Source: Massiliimalia massiliensis (GTDB taxonomy: Bacteria > Bacillota > Clostridia > Oscillospirales > Ruminococcaceae). Taken from it: a DNA stretch of 64,000 bases. The notes beneath the pieces were generated by a model. That model saw only the letters and a program-made list of their open reading frames with translations. It was not told the origin of the DNA and did no database searches. The DNA lies in contig NZ_FUHT01000003.1 in assembly GCF_900155615.1 (NCBI RefSeq), positions 434,001 through 498,000 of the forward strand, given 5' to 3'. Numbering within the stretch: the first letter of the stretch is position 1; each line of letters opens with the position of its first letter. This document shows, one piece after another, positions 43,558 to 51,765 of this stretch. Made by a program: the position numbers and the translations under genes.

Positions 43558-45564
43558 ATGGCGATTTTAAAACAGGTTGGAAACCGGCTTGTCCGGGAAT
43601 ATGACAGGGAAAAGCTGTGGATTGAACCATGGGGAGAGAATGGTCTGCGCGTCCGCGCGACCAAAAATTTTAAGATGGAAGAGGAAAACTGGGCGTTGCT
43701 TGAATCGGAGAGCAATGCGCAGATTACCATAGACGGACAAAATGCATTGGTTATCAACGGAAAAATTACTGCTCAGGTTTTGGATAACGGAAAAATTTTA
43801 TTTTACCGGGATGGAAAAACATTGCTTCTGGAGGAATACCTTCGGACAGAAGCGGCTTACGGTGGATTTAACAGCCTATTGAAGGTCGATGCGAGGGAAC
43901 TCAGGCCGATTCTCGGCGGGGACTATCAGCTCGCCATGCGGTTTGAATCGAACCGGAAGGAAAAGCTTTTTGGTATGGGGCAGTACCAACAGGATATCCT
44001 GAACCTGAAGGGGAGTACCTTGGAGCTTGCTCAGAGAAATTCTCAGGCAAGCGTGCCGTTTGTCCTTTCCGATCAGGGCTATGGCTTCCTTTGGAATAAC
44101 CCGGCAATCGGCAGAGTGACATTTGGCACCAATGTGACCGAATGGAGCTCTCTTTCAACCAAACAGCTTGACTATTGGATTACTGCCGGAGACACACCGG
44201 CTGAGATTATGCATTCCTATTCCCAGGTGACCGGGCTTCCGCCAATGATGCCGGAATACGCAATGGGCTTTTGGCAATGCAAGCTGCGATACCGTACCCA
44301 GGAGGAACTGTTAGAGGTCGCGCGGGAATATCATCGGAGAGGCATTCCGCTTTCTGTGCTGGTAATCGACTATTTCCATTGGCCGAATCAGGGCACCTGG
44401 GACTTTGATCGGAAATACTGGCCCGATCCGAAGGGAATGGTAGCGGAACTCAAGGAAATGGGAATCGAGCTAATGGTGTCTATCTGGCCTACGGTAGACG
44501 CTAACTGTGAAAACTATCAGGAAATGCTGGAGCAGGGCCTGCTGGTCGGCACAGACCGGGGCGTGCGTACGCAGATGCAGTTTTTAGGAAATGAAACGTT
44601 TTACGATGCCACAAATCCAGAAGCTCGCGCATATGTATGGAATAAGGTGAAAAATCACTATTATGATCTTGGCATCCGGACATATTGGCTGGATGTAGCG
44701 GAGCCGGAATACTCTGTTTATGACTTTGACCTCTACCGCTATGCGATTGGCAGCAATCTGCAGGTTGGAAATATTTACCCGGCTCTGTACGCAAAGGGCT
44801 TCTACGACGGATTGGTTTCAGCGGGGGAAACAAAGCCTCTGAACCTTTTGCGCTGTGCATGGGCTGGCAGTCAGAGGTATGGCGCGCTGGTCTGGTCCGG
44901 CGATATCCATTCCAGCTTTGAATCCATGCGTGACCAGTTTGCAGCGGGACTTAACATGGCAGTTGCGGGAATTCCCTGGTGGACGACTGATATCGGCGGG
45001 TTTAACGGCGGATATCCGGATGATCCGGCCTTCCGCGAACTGCTGATCAGATGGTTTGAATATGGCACCTTCTGTCCGGTTATGCGGCTTCACGGCTACC
45101 GGCTGCCTTATGAGGATCCGATGTCGAACGAGGTAGGAGGAGGCATGTGCGATTCCGGGGCGCCAAATGAGATTTGGAGCTTTGGGGAGAAAGCATATCC
45201 TATCCTGAAGGAACATATCGAACTGAGGGAACGTCTGCGCCCATATATCCGCAGACTGATGAAAGATGCACATGAAAAAGGAACCCCGCCAATGCGCCCG
45301 ATGTTTTATGATTACCCGGAGGATAAAAATTGCTGGGATGTGGAAGATGCCTATATGTTTGGGCCGAATCTCCTGATCGCGCCGGTGATGTACGCAGGCA
45401 TGAAACAGCGTGATGTTTATCTGCCGGAGGGAAGCGAGTGGATTGAGGTTAGCACCGGAAAACACTGGGATGGCGGAAGCACGGCTGCTGTCTCTCTTTC
45501 ACTTGACCATATCCCGGTATTTACAAATTCCGAGTCGATGCTCTCTGTTTTCCGTAAGGGATAA
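43558..45564 (+). CDS. GH31 alpha-glucosidase / alpha-xylosidase-type glycosidase
   Basis: A 668-residue intracellular GH31 enzyme. I start at ATG 43558 behind an AGGAGG site. A beta-sandwich (about 1-225) precedes the TIM barrel, which holds YWLDVAEPE (nucleophile D379) and LVWSGDIHSS (acid/base D449), and a C-terminal beta domain follows. Both catalytic residues are in the family's expected order. The GH31 family holds alpha-glucosidases, alpha-xylosidases and related enzymes; the YWLDVAEPE form is closer to the YicI-like branch than to digestive alpha-glucosidases. Its place between an ABC/two-component set and FrlB is unusual. Confidence 0.92.
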   Translation: MAILKQVGNRLVREYDREKLWIEPWGENGLRVRATKNFKMEEENWALLESESNAQITIDGQNALVINGKITAQVLDNGKILFYRDGKTLLLEEYLRTEAAYGGFNSLLKVDARELRPILGGDYQLAMRFESNRKEKLFGMGQYQQDILNLKGSTLELAQRNSQASVPFVLSDQGYGFLWNNPAIGRVTFGTNVTEWSSLSTKQLDYWITAGDTPAEIMHSYSQVTGLPPMMPEYAMGFWQCKLRYRTQEELLEVAREYHRRGIPLSVLVIDYFHWPNQGTWDFDRKYWPDPKGMVAELKEMGIELMVSIWPTVDANCENYQEMLEQGLLVGTDRGVRTQMQFLGNETFYDATNPEARAYVWNKVKNHYYDLGIRTYWLDVAEPEYSVYDFDLYRYAIGSNLQVGNIYPALYAKGFYDGLVSAGETKPLNLLRCAWAGSQRYGALVWSGDIHSSFESMRDQFAAGLNMAVAGIPWWTTDIGGFNGGYPDDPAFRELLIRWFEYGTFCPVMRLHGYRLPYEDPMSNEVGGGMCDSGAPNEIWSFGEKAYPILKEHIELRERLRPYIRRLMKDAHEKGTPPMRPMFYDYPEDKNCWDVEDAYMFGPNLLIAPVMYAGMKQRDVYLPEGSEWIEVSTGKHWDGGSTAAVSLSLDHIPVFTNSESMLSVFRKG

Positions 45565-45638
45565 ACAGAGCAGAGCAGCTTAGACAAAGCATACTTTCAA
45601 ATTCGGATGAAAGTCAAAGGGGCAGGGCTTCCATCCTG

Positions 45639-46523
45639 ATGGATAGAAAGGAATGGCCATTTGATATGATAAGATTAAAAGCCCCTGTTTTATTGCGGGA
45701 TATCCTTTTAACTGTCGTGGGAACAGCGATCTATGCGCTGGGCGTCTATATATTTACCGCGCCCAACCAGATTGCACCGGGCGGCGTGTCCGGACTTGCG
45801 ACAGTGATTAATTTCCTTACCGGCGCGCCAATCGGGCTGGTCACTGCGGCAATTAACCTGCCGCTGCTGATTTTAGGATGGATTTATCTGGGAAAGACGT
45901 TTATCCTCAAGACAATGATATCCGTGCTGAGCTTTGCGTTGATATACGACCATGTTTACTGCTATCTGCCGTCCTATTCCGGCAGTACGCTCCTGGCGGC
46001 TGTGTTCGGCGGAGTATTGATCGGGGTAGGCGTGGGAATTACTTTTTACTGTGAGGGCTCCACAGGCGGATTGGATATCGCCAATCTTTTGGTGAAGAAA
46101 AAATATCCGCGTTTCAAGATCAGCACACTGGTGCTTGCGTCCGACATAGTGGTGATCATCTTAGCGATGATTGCTTACCGGAATTTTGATTCTGCGATGT
46201 ATGCTATGATTTCAATGTATGTCCAGTCAAAGCTGATCGACCTGGTGCTCTGCGGAACCGAAAACGGGAAGATGGTGATGCTGGTCACCCGGTTCGGAAA
46301 AGAAGTCTCGGACTTTGTGATGCATGAGCTGGAACGGGGCGTGACGAAAATCCCAAGCATCGGAGCCTATTCCAATACCGAAAATGAAACACTTCTGTGT
46401 GCGGTTCGGCAGAATGAATATCATAGGCTAAAAAGGGTGGTACATAAAATTGACCCGGATGCGTTTGTAATCGTTGTTTCTGCGACTGAGGTTGTCGGGT
46501 ATGGCTTCCAGTCGGGGGGATAA
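45639..46523 (+). CDS. YitT family membrane protein (DUF161/DUF2179)
   Basis: A 294-residue protein with about five or six N-terminal helices (residues 20-190) and a soluble C-terminal DUF2179 domain (about 200-290). YitT-like proteins are common in Bacillota and have no settled function; transport or efflux is suspected. The motif NQIAPGGVSGL near the first helices is typical. An ATG at 45666 with AAGGAATGG before it is an alternative start. It lies 26 bases before the FrlB homologue and may take part in amino acid or by-product export from fructosamine breakdown, but that is a guess. Confidence 0.87.
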   Translation: MDRKEWPFDMIRLKAPVLLRDILLTVVGTAIYALGVYIFTAPNQIAPGGVSGLATVINFLTGAPIGLVTAAINLPLLILGWIYLGKTFILKTMISVLSFALIYDHVYCYLPSYSGSTLLAAVFGGVLIGVGVGITFYCEGSTGGLDIANLLVKKKYPRFKISTLVLASDIVVIILAMIAYRNFDSAMYAMISMYVQSKLIDLVLCGTENGKMVMLVTRFGKEVSDFVMHELERGVTKIPSIGAYSNTENETLLCAVRQNEYHRLKRVVHKIDPDAFVIVVSATEVVGYGFQSGG

Positions 46524-46549
46524 ATAAAGATCAAAACAGGAGGAAAAAT

Positions 46550-47545
46550 ATGCTGAAATTTGATGAACAAAAACAGCTAGACAGCGTTAACGGCGCGTTG
46601 AAGCTCCGGGGAGCTGTGGAAAAGATTGTAGATGGAATCGTAGAGCAGGGATATGACAGTTTATTCTATGTCGGAATCGGCGGAACATATGCTTCCGGTA
46701 TGCAGGTGGTAAACTATCTGAGCGGAAACAGCCTGATCCCGGTTTATCTCGAAAACGCGGCGGAACTTCTAACTAATACAAACAAAAAATTCAAAAAAGG
46801 CGCTGTCATGATCTTTTCGACTGTGACGGGGAGCACCGAAGAGATTGTCAACGTTGTAAGGCTGGCAAAAGAGCGTGGGGTAAGGGTGTTTGGTTTTATT
46901 GACAAAGAGGATGTACCCCTGGTTGGGATGGTGGACGACTGTATTTCCTATCCCGGCAATGAGCAGTTAAAGCTGTTTATGACCGCGCACCGGTTTATGT
47001 ACCGAAACAACGAGTTTGATGAATATGAAAGCTTTTATGAAGAGATGGAACAGCATCTTGCCAAAGCGCTGATAGAGGTGGAAAAAAAGGCGGATACATT
47101 CGGCCTGGAATTTGCCAAGGCGCATGAAAAGGACGCTTTGCACTATTTTGTTGGTGCGGGAATCCTTTGGGGCGCGACCTATTCCTATGCGATGTGCTAT
47201 TGGGAAGAGATGCACTGGATTCGCACCAAGTCAATCCATGCGGCGGAATTTTTCCATGGAATGCTCGAGATAGTGGAGAAGGATACGCCGGTAACAGTTT
47301 TTGTCGGTGAGGACGCGGAGCGCCCGCTGGCCGAACGAGTAGCGCGTTTCCTGCCGAGAATCTGCGCGAACTATACTGTGATTGACACCAAGGAGTATGA
47401 CCTGCCAGGCATCAGTCCAAAATACCGGGGATTTTTGTCCCATTTGGTGATGCATGCTGTGACACAACGGATTGACGCCCATCTGGAGCAGGTGAGCTGC
47501 CATCCGATGGAAATCCGCCGGTATTACCGCAGACTGGATTACTAA
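46550..47545 (+). CDS. frlB: fructoselysine-6-phosphate deglycase-like SIS protein
   Basis: A 331-residue protein with two SIS domains (about 25-160 and 185-320), near the size of E. coli FrlB. Shared features are VGIGGTYASG in the phosphosugar loop, STVTGSTEEI, the block HAAEFFHGMLEI in domain two and the ending RRYYRRLDY. It would split a 6-phospho-fructosyl-amine into glucose 6-phosphate and the free amine. The partner kinase FrlD homologue is 10 kb away on the other strand. Other SIS deglycases (fructosamine or glucoselysine types) are possible. Confidence 0.83.
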   Translation: MLKFDEQKQLDSVNGALKLRGAVEKIVDGIVEQGYDSLFYVGIGGTYASGMQVVNYLSGNSLIPVYLENAAELLTNTNKKFKKGAVMIFSTVTGSTEEIVNVVRLAKERGVRVFGFIDKEDVPLVGMVDDCISYPGNEQLKLFMTAHRFMYRNNEFDEYESFYEEMEQHLAKALIEVEKKADTFGLEFAKAHEKDALHYFVGAGILWGATYSYAMCYWEEMHWIRTKSIHAAEFFHGMLEIVEKDTPVTVFVGEDAERPLAERVARFLPRICANYTVIDTKEYDLPGISPKYRGFLSHLVMHAVTQRIDAHLEQVSCHPMEIRRYYRRLDY

Positions 47546-47585
47546 CTAGGTAAGATCAATACGATGGAAACAGCTCCATGATTCA

Positions 47586-47624
47586 AAAAAGACCGGAAGG
47601 GAAATCCCCCTTCCGGTCTTTCAT
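47586..47624 (+). terminator. bidirectional terminator between convergent genes
   Basis: AAAGACCGGAAGGG pairs perfectly with CCCTTCCGGTCTTT over a 6-base loop. It ends the frlB run and lies 3' of the surface protein gene. Confidence 0.9.
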
Positions 47625-47631
47625 AAATATT

Positions 47632-49380
47632 TTATTTTTTGACAAGCTTCCTTCTGTGTGACAAAAGAAGTGAAACTAACGTTAGTGAAACGAGAGAAAG
47701 TCCGGCCCAGAGGAGAATCTGATTATGATCCAGAGTTTCGGCATTGGTGGTTGTTTCCGTTACGGCTGAATCCTTTGACTCGGCGTCCTGATAAGCCAGG
47801 GCGTATGCGGAGAAACAGTCAGTCATAATTGTCACGGTTTCGTCATTGTCGTCAATATCCGGTAGGGCGGTAGTAAGATACTGGCCGGTTTTGTCATCCA
47901 AATGGACGCGGATCACGGCAAAGCTGCGCTTTACATTTTCATTCCCGTTTTGCAGTTCTTCCGGAACCTGAATGACAATTGGAATCTCACTGTTAAGCTG
48001 GGTAACGTCTGTTTGCTGGCTTCCGATCATTTTTGTCATACTCAGATCCAGATGCTGGCCTAACGTAAAGCTTCCTAAATTTTTTTCAATGATTTGCCGA
48101 ATTTCATCGCTTACCGTATGATCGGCGCTTCGGACATTCAGTATAATGCGGATATCTGTCCCGCTTTCAACCAGTTTTTGTTCATCGCTGGTTAAAACTG
48201 CATGGAGAAGCGCTTCTTTATCTGCCGAAATAGCAGTTTGAGGGGCGCCCTGTGAAATGGAGATATCTGGAATCACTTCGCCTGGATCAACCTTAGGGAT
48301 TACGGAAGTCTTGGTTTCCTGACAAACAGAGCAGGTATAGGTCATAACGCCTTCCTTTTGGGCAGTGGCAGGGGTGGTTACCTTGCCCTGGTCCCAGGAA
48401 TGAGCCTCTTTGATTGCTCCGGTACTATCCTGCTGATAGCATTTTGTCAGGAGTGATGTAATATCAGTGTTATAGGTACCGCCTGTAATAGAGACGGAAC
48501 CGGTATTTTTGCAGGGAAGCAATGCGCCTGTTCCGCCAGTAAAGCTTCCTCCTGAGATATAGGCAACAGCAGGCAGATTCAATCCCCCGTCGCCGTTTGT
48601 ATTATCATTTCCAATGTAAGCGGCATATTTGGGACTGGAATAGGTACCGCCATAAATATTAGCGGAAACCTCTCCGCGTTCGCCTGCTACATAGAGTGCG
48701 TAGAAAGAGGTGGGATCATCCTGCTTAGTGGAAAAATTGCCATTGTAGATGGTAAGTGTTCCGGAAGAGGAAGCTACTGCGCCCTGAATGCCAGTGACAG
48801 TTGCATTTTTAATGGTCATTTTATGATTATTACTGATGCAATAAGCCCAGTTGCCTGATCCAGCCCGGTTAGAAGAGGTGGAATGGAATTCACCGTTGTT
48901 AATCAGACAGTCGCCGTTATTATACAAAGCATAGTAATCGGTATTTACAACGACCTGGTTAATTATCAGCGTTCCTGTATCCCGGTTAAAGATACCACCG
49001 CCTCCATAATTTCCAGTTGGGATATTGATGGTGCCGCCGTTAAGCGTAAGCGAACCATAATTGCGGATACCGCCCGGCCCCTGCGAATTCAGTGTACCAT
49101 TTCCATTTACAGTAAGGATACCGTGATTTTCAATCAGGTATTTGCCTGAAGCACCAGTAATGGTTTGTCCATTTAGATCGATTGTGATCTCCATTCCGTC
49201 CGGAATCGTCACCATATCTGTCAGTGTAACGCTTTGAGACAACCTGTAGCTGCCGGAGCCGGTAATCTGAGAGAGGTCAGTGATATCAGTCACAGTGATT
49301 TGTGCAGCGACTGGAAGTGGAACCACAAGCATCATAAATGCGGTGCAGAGGGAGAGGAACAGTGCTGTCCATTTTTTCAT
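47632..49380 (-). CDS. cell-surface beta-helix protein with C-terminal membrane anchor
   Basis: A 582-residue exported protein. The signal peptide (1-26, ending VAA) is followed by a long right-handed beta-helix region (about 40-310) of short Asn/Gly-rich repeats such as LTVNGNGTLNSQG and LTLNGGTINI. A cysteine-pair module then reads YTCSVCQETK (about 350-370), a mixed domain follows, and the end is one transmembrane helix with a basic tail (HRRKLVKK). There is no LPxTG motif. It looks like an adhesin or matrix protein held in the membrane. The gene is led by a c-di-GMP-I riboswitch, so it should respond to the lifestyle signal c-di-GMP. Confidence 0.85.
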   Translation of the reverse strand: MKKWTALFLSLCTAFMMLVVPLPVAAQITVTDITDLSQITGSGSYRLSQSVTLTDMVTIPDGMEITIDLNGQTITGASGKYLIENHGILTVNGNGTLNSQGPGGIRNYGSLTLNGGTINIPTGNYGGGGIFNRDTGTLIINQVVVNTDYYALYNNGDCLINNGEFHSTSSNRAGSGNWAYCISNNHKMTIKNATVTGIQGAVASSSGTLTIYNGNFSTKQDDPTSFYALYVAGERGEVSANIYGGTYSSPKYAAYIGNDNTNGDGGLNLPAVAYISGGSFTGGTGALLPCKNTGSVSITGGTYNTDITSLLTKCYQQDSTGAIKEAHSWDQGKVTTPATAQKEGVMTYTCSVCQETKTSVIPKVDPGEVIPDISISQGAPQTAISADKEALLHAVLTSDEQKLVESGTDIRIILNVRSADHTVSDEIRQIIEKNLGSFTLGQHLDLSMTKMIGSQQTDVTQLNSEIPIVIQVPEELQNGNENVKRSFAVIRVHLDDKTGQYLTTALPDIDDNDETVTIMTDCFSAYALAYQDAESKDSAVTETTTNAETLDHNQILLWAGLSLVSLTLVSLLLSHRRKLVKK

Positions 49381-49440
49381 ACTATCATACTCCTTGTCTT
49401 TTGAATTGTGGGAAAGGCCATGCCAAATTCCATTTAATGT

Positions 49441-49488
49441 AAAGAAAAAAGCTGCTGCTATAGGCCTTTTTAATCCTATAGCAGCAGT
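49441..49488 (-). terminator. riboswitch-associated intrinsic terminator
   Basis: On the minus strand, a 13-bp stem (49487-49475 with 49464-49452) is followed by TTTTTTCTTT, between the c-di-GMP aptamer and the surface protein start. It is the obvious expression platform. Confidence 0.8.
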
Positions 49489-49496
49489 CCTATCAC

Positions 49497-49575
49497 AATT
49501 CGGTAACTGGCTGCCATTTTACAGGCCCTATAGCTTTGCGTCACAGATTTTCATCTGCTTTGCCATTTATCGGTT
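49497..49575 (-). promoter_or_regulatory. cyclic di-GMP-I (GEMM) riboswitch
   Basis: The minus strand shows the GEMM core in order: GGCAAAGC, a stem capped by the GAAA tetraloop (AGAT-GAAA-ATCT), the strongly conserved GACGCAAAGC, GGGCCT, then GCAGCC and the ending GTTACCGA. These match the c-di-GMP-I aptamer, including the tetraloop and GACGCAAAGC. A terminator hairpin follows and then the surface protein gene, a classic arrangement. I cannot tell whether the ligand turns the gene on or off. Confidence 0.88.
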
Positions 49576-49598
49576 TAATGGATTTATGAAATAAAAAA

Positions 49599-49686
49599 TA
49601 CACCTTTTCGTTCTGTCAAAATAGGCTTTACAAATCCCTTAAAATCGAAGAGAAAAAACCAAAAAAGTCCAGAACGAAAAGGTGTA
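49599..49686 (+). repeat. 88-bp palindromic repeat, diverged copy C
   Basis: This segment has 17-bp perfect inverted ends (49599-49615 with 49670-49686, TACACCTTTTCGTTCTG) and is 88 bases long, the same as the two identical copies at 2558 and 51675. It shares with them the CTTTTCGTTC / GAACGAAAAG end core but differs inside. On the minus strand TTGACA (49619-49614) overlaps its end, and a weak TTTTAT follows 17 bases on, so it may supply the -35 box for the riboswitch transcript. The rest of the gap up to the tRNA promoter is AT-rich and holds no gene that I see. Confidence 0.75.
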
Positions 49687-49888
49687 GCTTTTCTGTAAGA
49701 ACATGCAATACAAGCCAAGGTAAATTCTTGTAGATCCATAAATTTGTCACAAAACCATCACATCATATATTTAATTATAATCTTTAATCCTGAAAAATCA
49801 AGTAGAAAAGTAGATAATTATACAGTTGAAGAGATGCTGTCATTTAGCATGTAGTAACCAAATCGAATGATATCTTTAGAGATTTTAC

Positions 49889-49917
49889 TTGACAAAATAT
49901 TGAAAGAAGTGTAAAAT
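49889..49917 (+). promoter_or_regulatory. tRNA-Gly promoter
   Basis: TTGACA (49889-49894) and TAAAAT (49912-49917) have 17-base spacing; the tRNA starts 12 bases after the -10 box. Confidence 0.85.
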
Positions 49918-49929
49918 ATATAACGATAT

Positions 49930-50003
49930 GCGGATGTAGTTCAATGGCAGAACACCAGCTTCCCAAGCTGGATACGCGGGTTCGATTCCCGTCATCCGCT
50001 CCA
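49930..50003 (+). tRNA. tRNA-Gly (anticodon CCC)
   Basis: The acceptor stem GCGGATG pairs with CATCCGC, the anticodon stem CCAGC/GCTGG encloses loop TTCCCAA (anticodon CCC, reading GGG), the T-arm has GGTTCGATTCC, and the 3' CCA is encoded. It stands alone behind its own promoter, with a 27-bp hairpin 4 bases after the CCA. Confidence 0.96.
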
Positions 50004-50006
50004 TGT

Positions 50007-50067
50007 GAAGAGAGGCGAACACGTCTTGGAATGATTAGCATTCCAAGACGTGTTCGCCTCTCTTCTT
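50007..50067 (+). terminator. 27-bp perfect hairpin, bidirectional terminator
   Basis: Bases 50007-50033 are exactly complementary to 50039-50065 with a 5-base loop. It lies between the tRNA and the converging response regulator. The T-tail is weak (TTCTTAA), so the very strong stem may act in RNA processing as well as termination. Confidence 0.75.
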
Positions 50068-50075
50068 AACCGTAT

Positions 50076-51632
50076 TTAGAGATGTTGCCTTTTTAAATAT
50101 TCCATCGGTGTAAGGCCGGTTGACCTTTTAAACACAGCGCTAAAATATCGGGCGTCTTGAAATCCGACAGCATAGGAAATTTCATAAATTTTAGCATAAG
50201 GATTTTTCATGAGTTCCTTCGCCTTTTCAATTCTCTTATTGGTAAGATATTTTGAGAATGGCTCCTTCATCTCTTCTGCGAATAGTGTACTGAAACGAGA
50301 ATTGCTCAAATATACATGCTGTGCGACTTTGGCAAGTGTCAGATGCTGTGCATAATTTTCCTCTATATAGATCAGCGCATTTTGAATCACAGATTTTGTA
50401 TTGGCCGAATGCCCAGAATTCATTAGGTCTACAAAATCATATATGGTGCGTTCTACTAAAACGAACAACTCATTGTGCGTTTTCGCATAGTTCATAGAAC
50501 GAATCCATTCGTTCAGCAGATCATTGGTTATGATATGTTTGTGAATAAAAGACTGCGTATGCTCAATTTCTAAAATAATTCGGCACCAAAATTCAGTTTG
50601 ATTTTTGGTGATGGCAGTCTGTGTGTCTAAAGAATGCATGCTTTGAAAAACAGTTTTGAGATAATGAGAAACCGAAGTTTTATCGGCTGTTTTCATGTAA
50701 TTCAACAGAGTAGAACATACCTTGGAAAAGAACTGATCCTCTGTAATATGTGATTGATGATAATAGAATACTTTTTGATCAGGAAAAAATAGCTTTTGTA
50801 ACAGTACTTGAGAAGACTGAGCAAAGATGTCTGGAAATTTTGATTTATCGTGACAGACGTTGCTTATTCCAATGGTTACATCCAGATTTTCGTCCTTTTC
50901 CAATACCATAATAATTTTTTCTGCTAACGCCATGGCTTGGGAAGAAATATTCTCATCCGAGAAGCTGCCTAAGAGAATACTGGAAATAGAACCATTATCA
51001 AAAATCAGAGTATTGGGTGTCAGGGCAAGCTTTGTTATCTGATTCCATATGTCAGATAGAGGACGTTTCCTTTCGTCCGAAACCGAAACGGTTAGCATGA
51101 TATAGACTGTGAGATTATCAGGAAGCAGATGTGTTGTTTCAGGTACCATAGGAGATTGCCCAATTAAATAACTTTTCAGAGATTGAAACTCGTAGGAGGT
51201 CTGGATTTCTTTAAAAGATTGGTAGAGCTCTAGCCGCTCTTGTGCTGCTTTTCGTTTTTTCAGGATTTTTATAATCGCTTTTTGCAGCGCTTGAGAAAGT
51301 TCATCTGGAGAAATCGGCTTTAGGATATAGTCGCTGGCTCCATACTGGATTGCCTGTTTTGCATATTCGAAATCGCTGTAGCCGGAAACAAAAATTACTT
51401 CAGGAGGAGATTCAAATCCAGAAAGTGTTTTAAGCAGATCAATCCCGGTTAGTCCAGGCATTTTAATATCAGTCACGACAATATCAGGATTGTTCAGGCA
51501 GATCAGTTCTAATCCGCTGTTACCATTGTTGCTAGTGCCGCAGATTTCGATATGTAGTTGTGTGTAATCCAGACAATTGGATAGGTGTTCCAATGCTAAT
51601 TCTTCATCATCAATTAAAACCAAACGGTACAT
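50076..51632 (-). CDS. YesN-type AraC response regulator (system 5)
   Basis: A 518-residue regulator. I use the ATG at 51632, preceded by AGGAAAGG, not the open upstream codon at 51668, since MYRLVLIDDEE is the normal receiver start. Phospho-acceptor D55 is in TDIKMPG. A long middle region leads to the AraC domain (RFSTLFAEEM, YFSAVFKRSTGLTP). Its kinase gene lies upstream on the same strand but an 88-bp repeat separates them. It should control the system 5 transporter. Confidence 0.9.
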   Translation of the reverse strand: MYRLVLIDDEELALEHLSNCLDYTQLHIEICGTSNNGNSGLELICLNNPDIVVTDIKMPGLTGIDLLKTLSGFESPPEVIFVSGYSDFEYAKQAIQYGASDYILKPISPDELSQALQKAIIKILKKRKAAQERLELYQSFKEIQTSYEFQSLKSYLIGQSPMVPETTHLLPDNLTVYIMLTVSVSDERKRPLSDIWNQITKLALTPNTLIFDNGSISSILLGSFSDENISSQAMALAEKIIMVLEKDENLDVTIGISNVCHDKSKFPDIFAQSSQVLLQKLFFPDQKVFYYHQSHITEDQFFSKVCSTLLNYMKTADKTSVSHYLKTVFQSMHSLDTQTAITKNQTEFWCRIILEIEHTQSFIHKHIITNDLLNEWIRSMNYAKTHNELFVLVERTIYDFVDLMNSGHSANTKSVIQNALIYIEENYAQHLTLAKVAQHVYLSNSRFSTLFAEEMKEPFSKYLTNKRIEKAKELMKNPYAKIYEISYAVGFQDARYFSAVFKRSTGLTPMEYLKRQHL

Positions 51633-51674
51633 ATCGTTTCCTTTCCTTTCTATTCGAGGTTTTGCCAATGAATC

Positions 51675-51762
51675 TATACTTTTTCGTTCATAAGAAAAGG
51701 CATAGAAAACACCTCTTTTAGAACCTAAAAAGCTATGATTTTACTTAGAACGGAAAGGTATG
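51675..51762 (+). repeat. 88-bp palindromic repeat, copy B
   Basis: Identical in all 88 bases and in the same orientation to 2558-2645, 49 kb away. It fits exactly into the gap between the kinase stop (51766) and the response regulator leader, leaving both genes whole. As RNA it would fold into a long hairpin between two genes that normally share one mRNA. Confidence 0.87.
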
Positions 51763-51765
51763 TTT

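Noticed and set aside
51633-51668. Response regulator start at 51668
   Set aside because: The extra 12 residues are not part of the receiver fold, and AGGAAAGG stands before the ATG at 51632.
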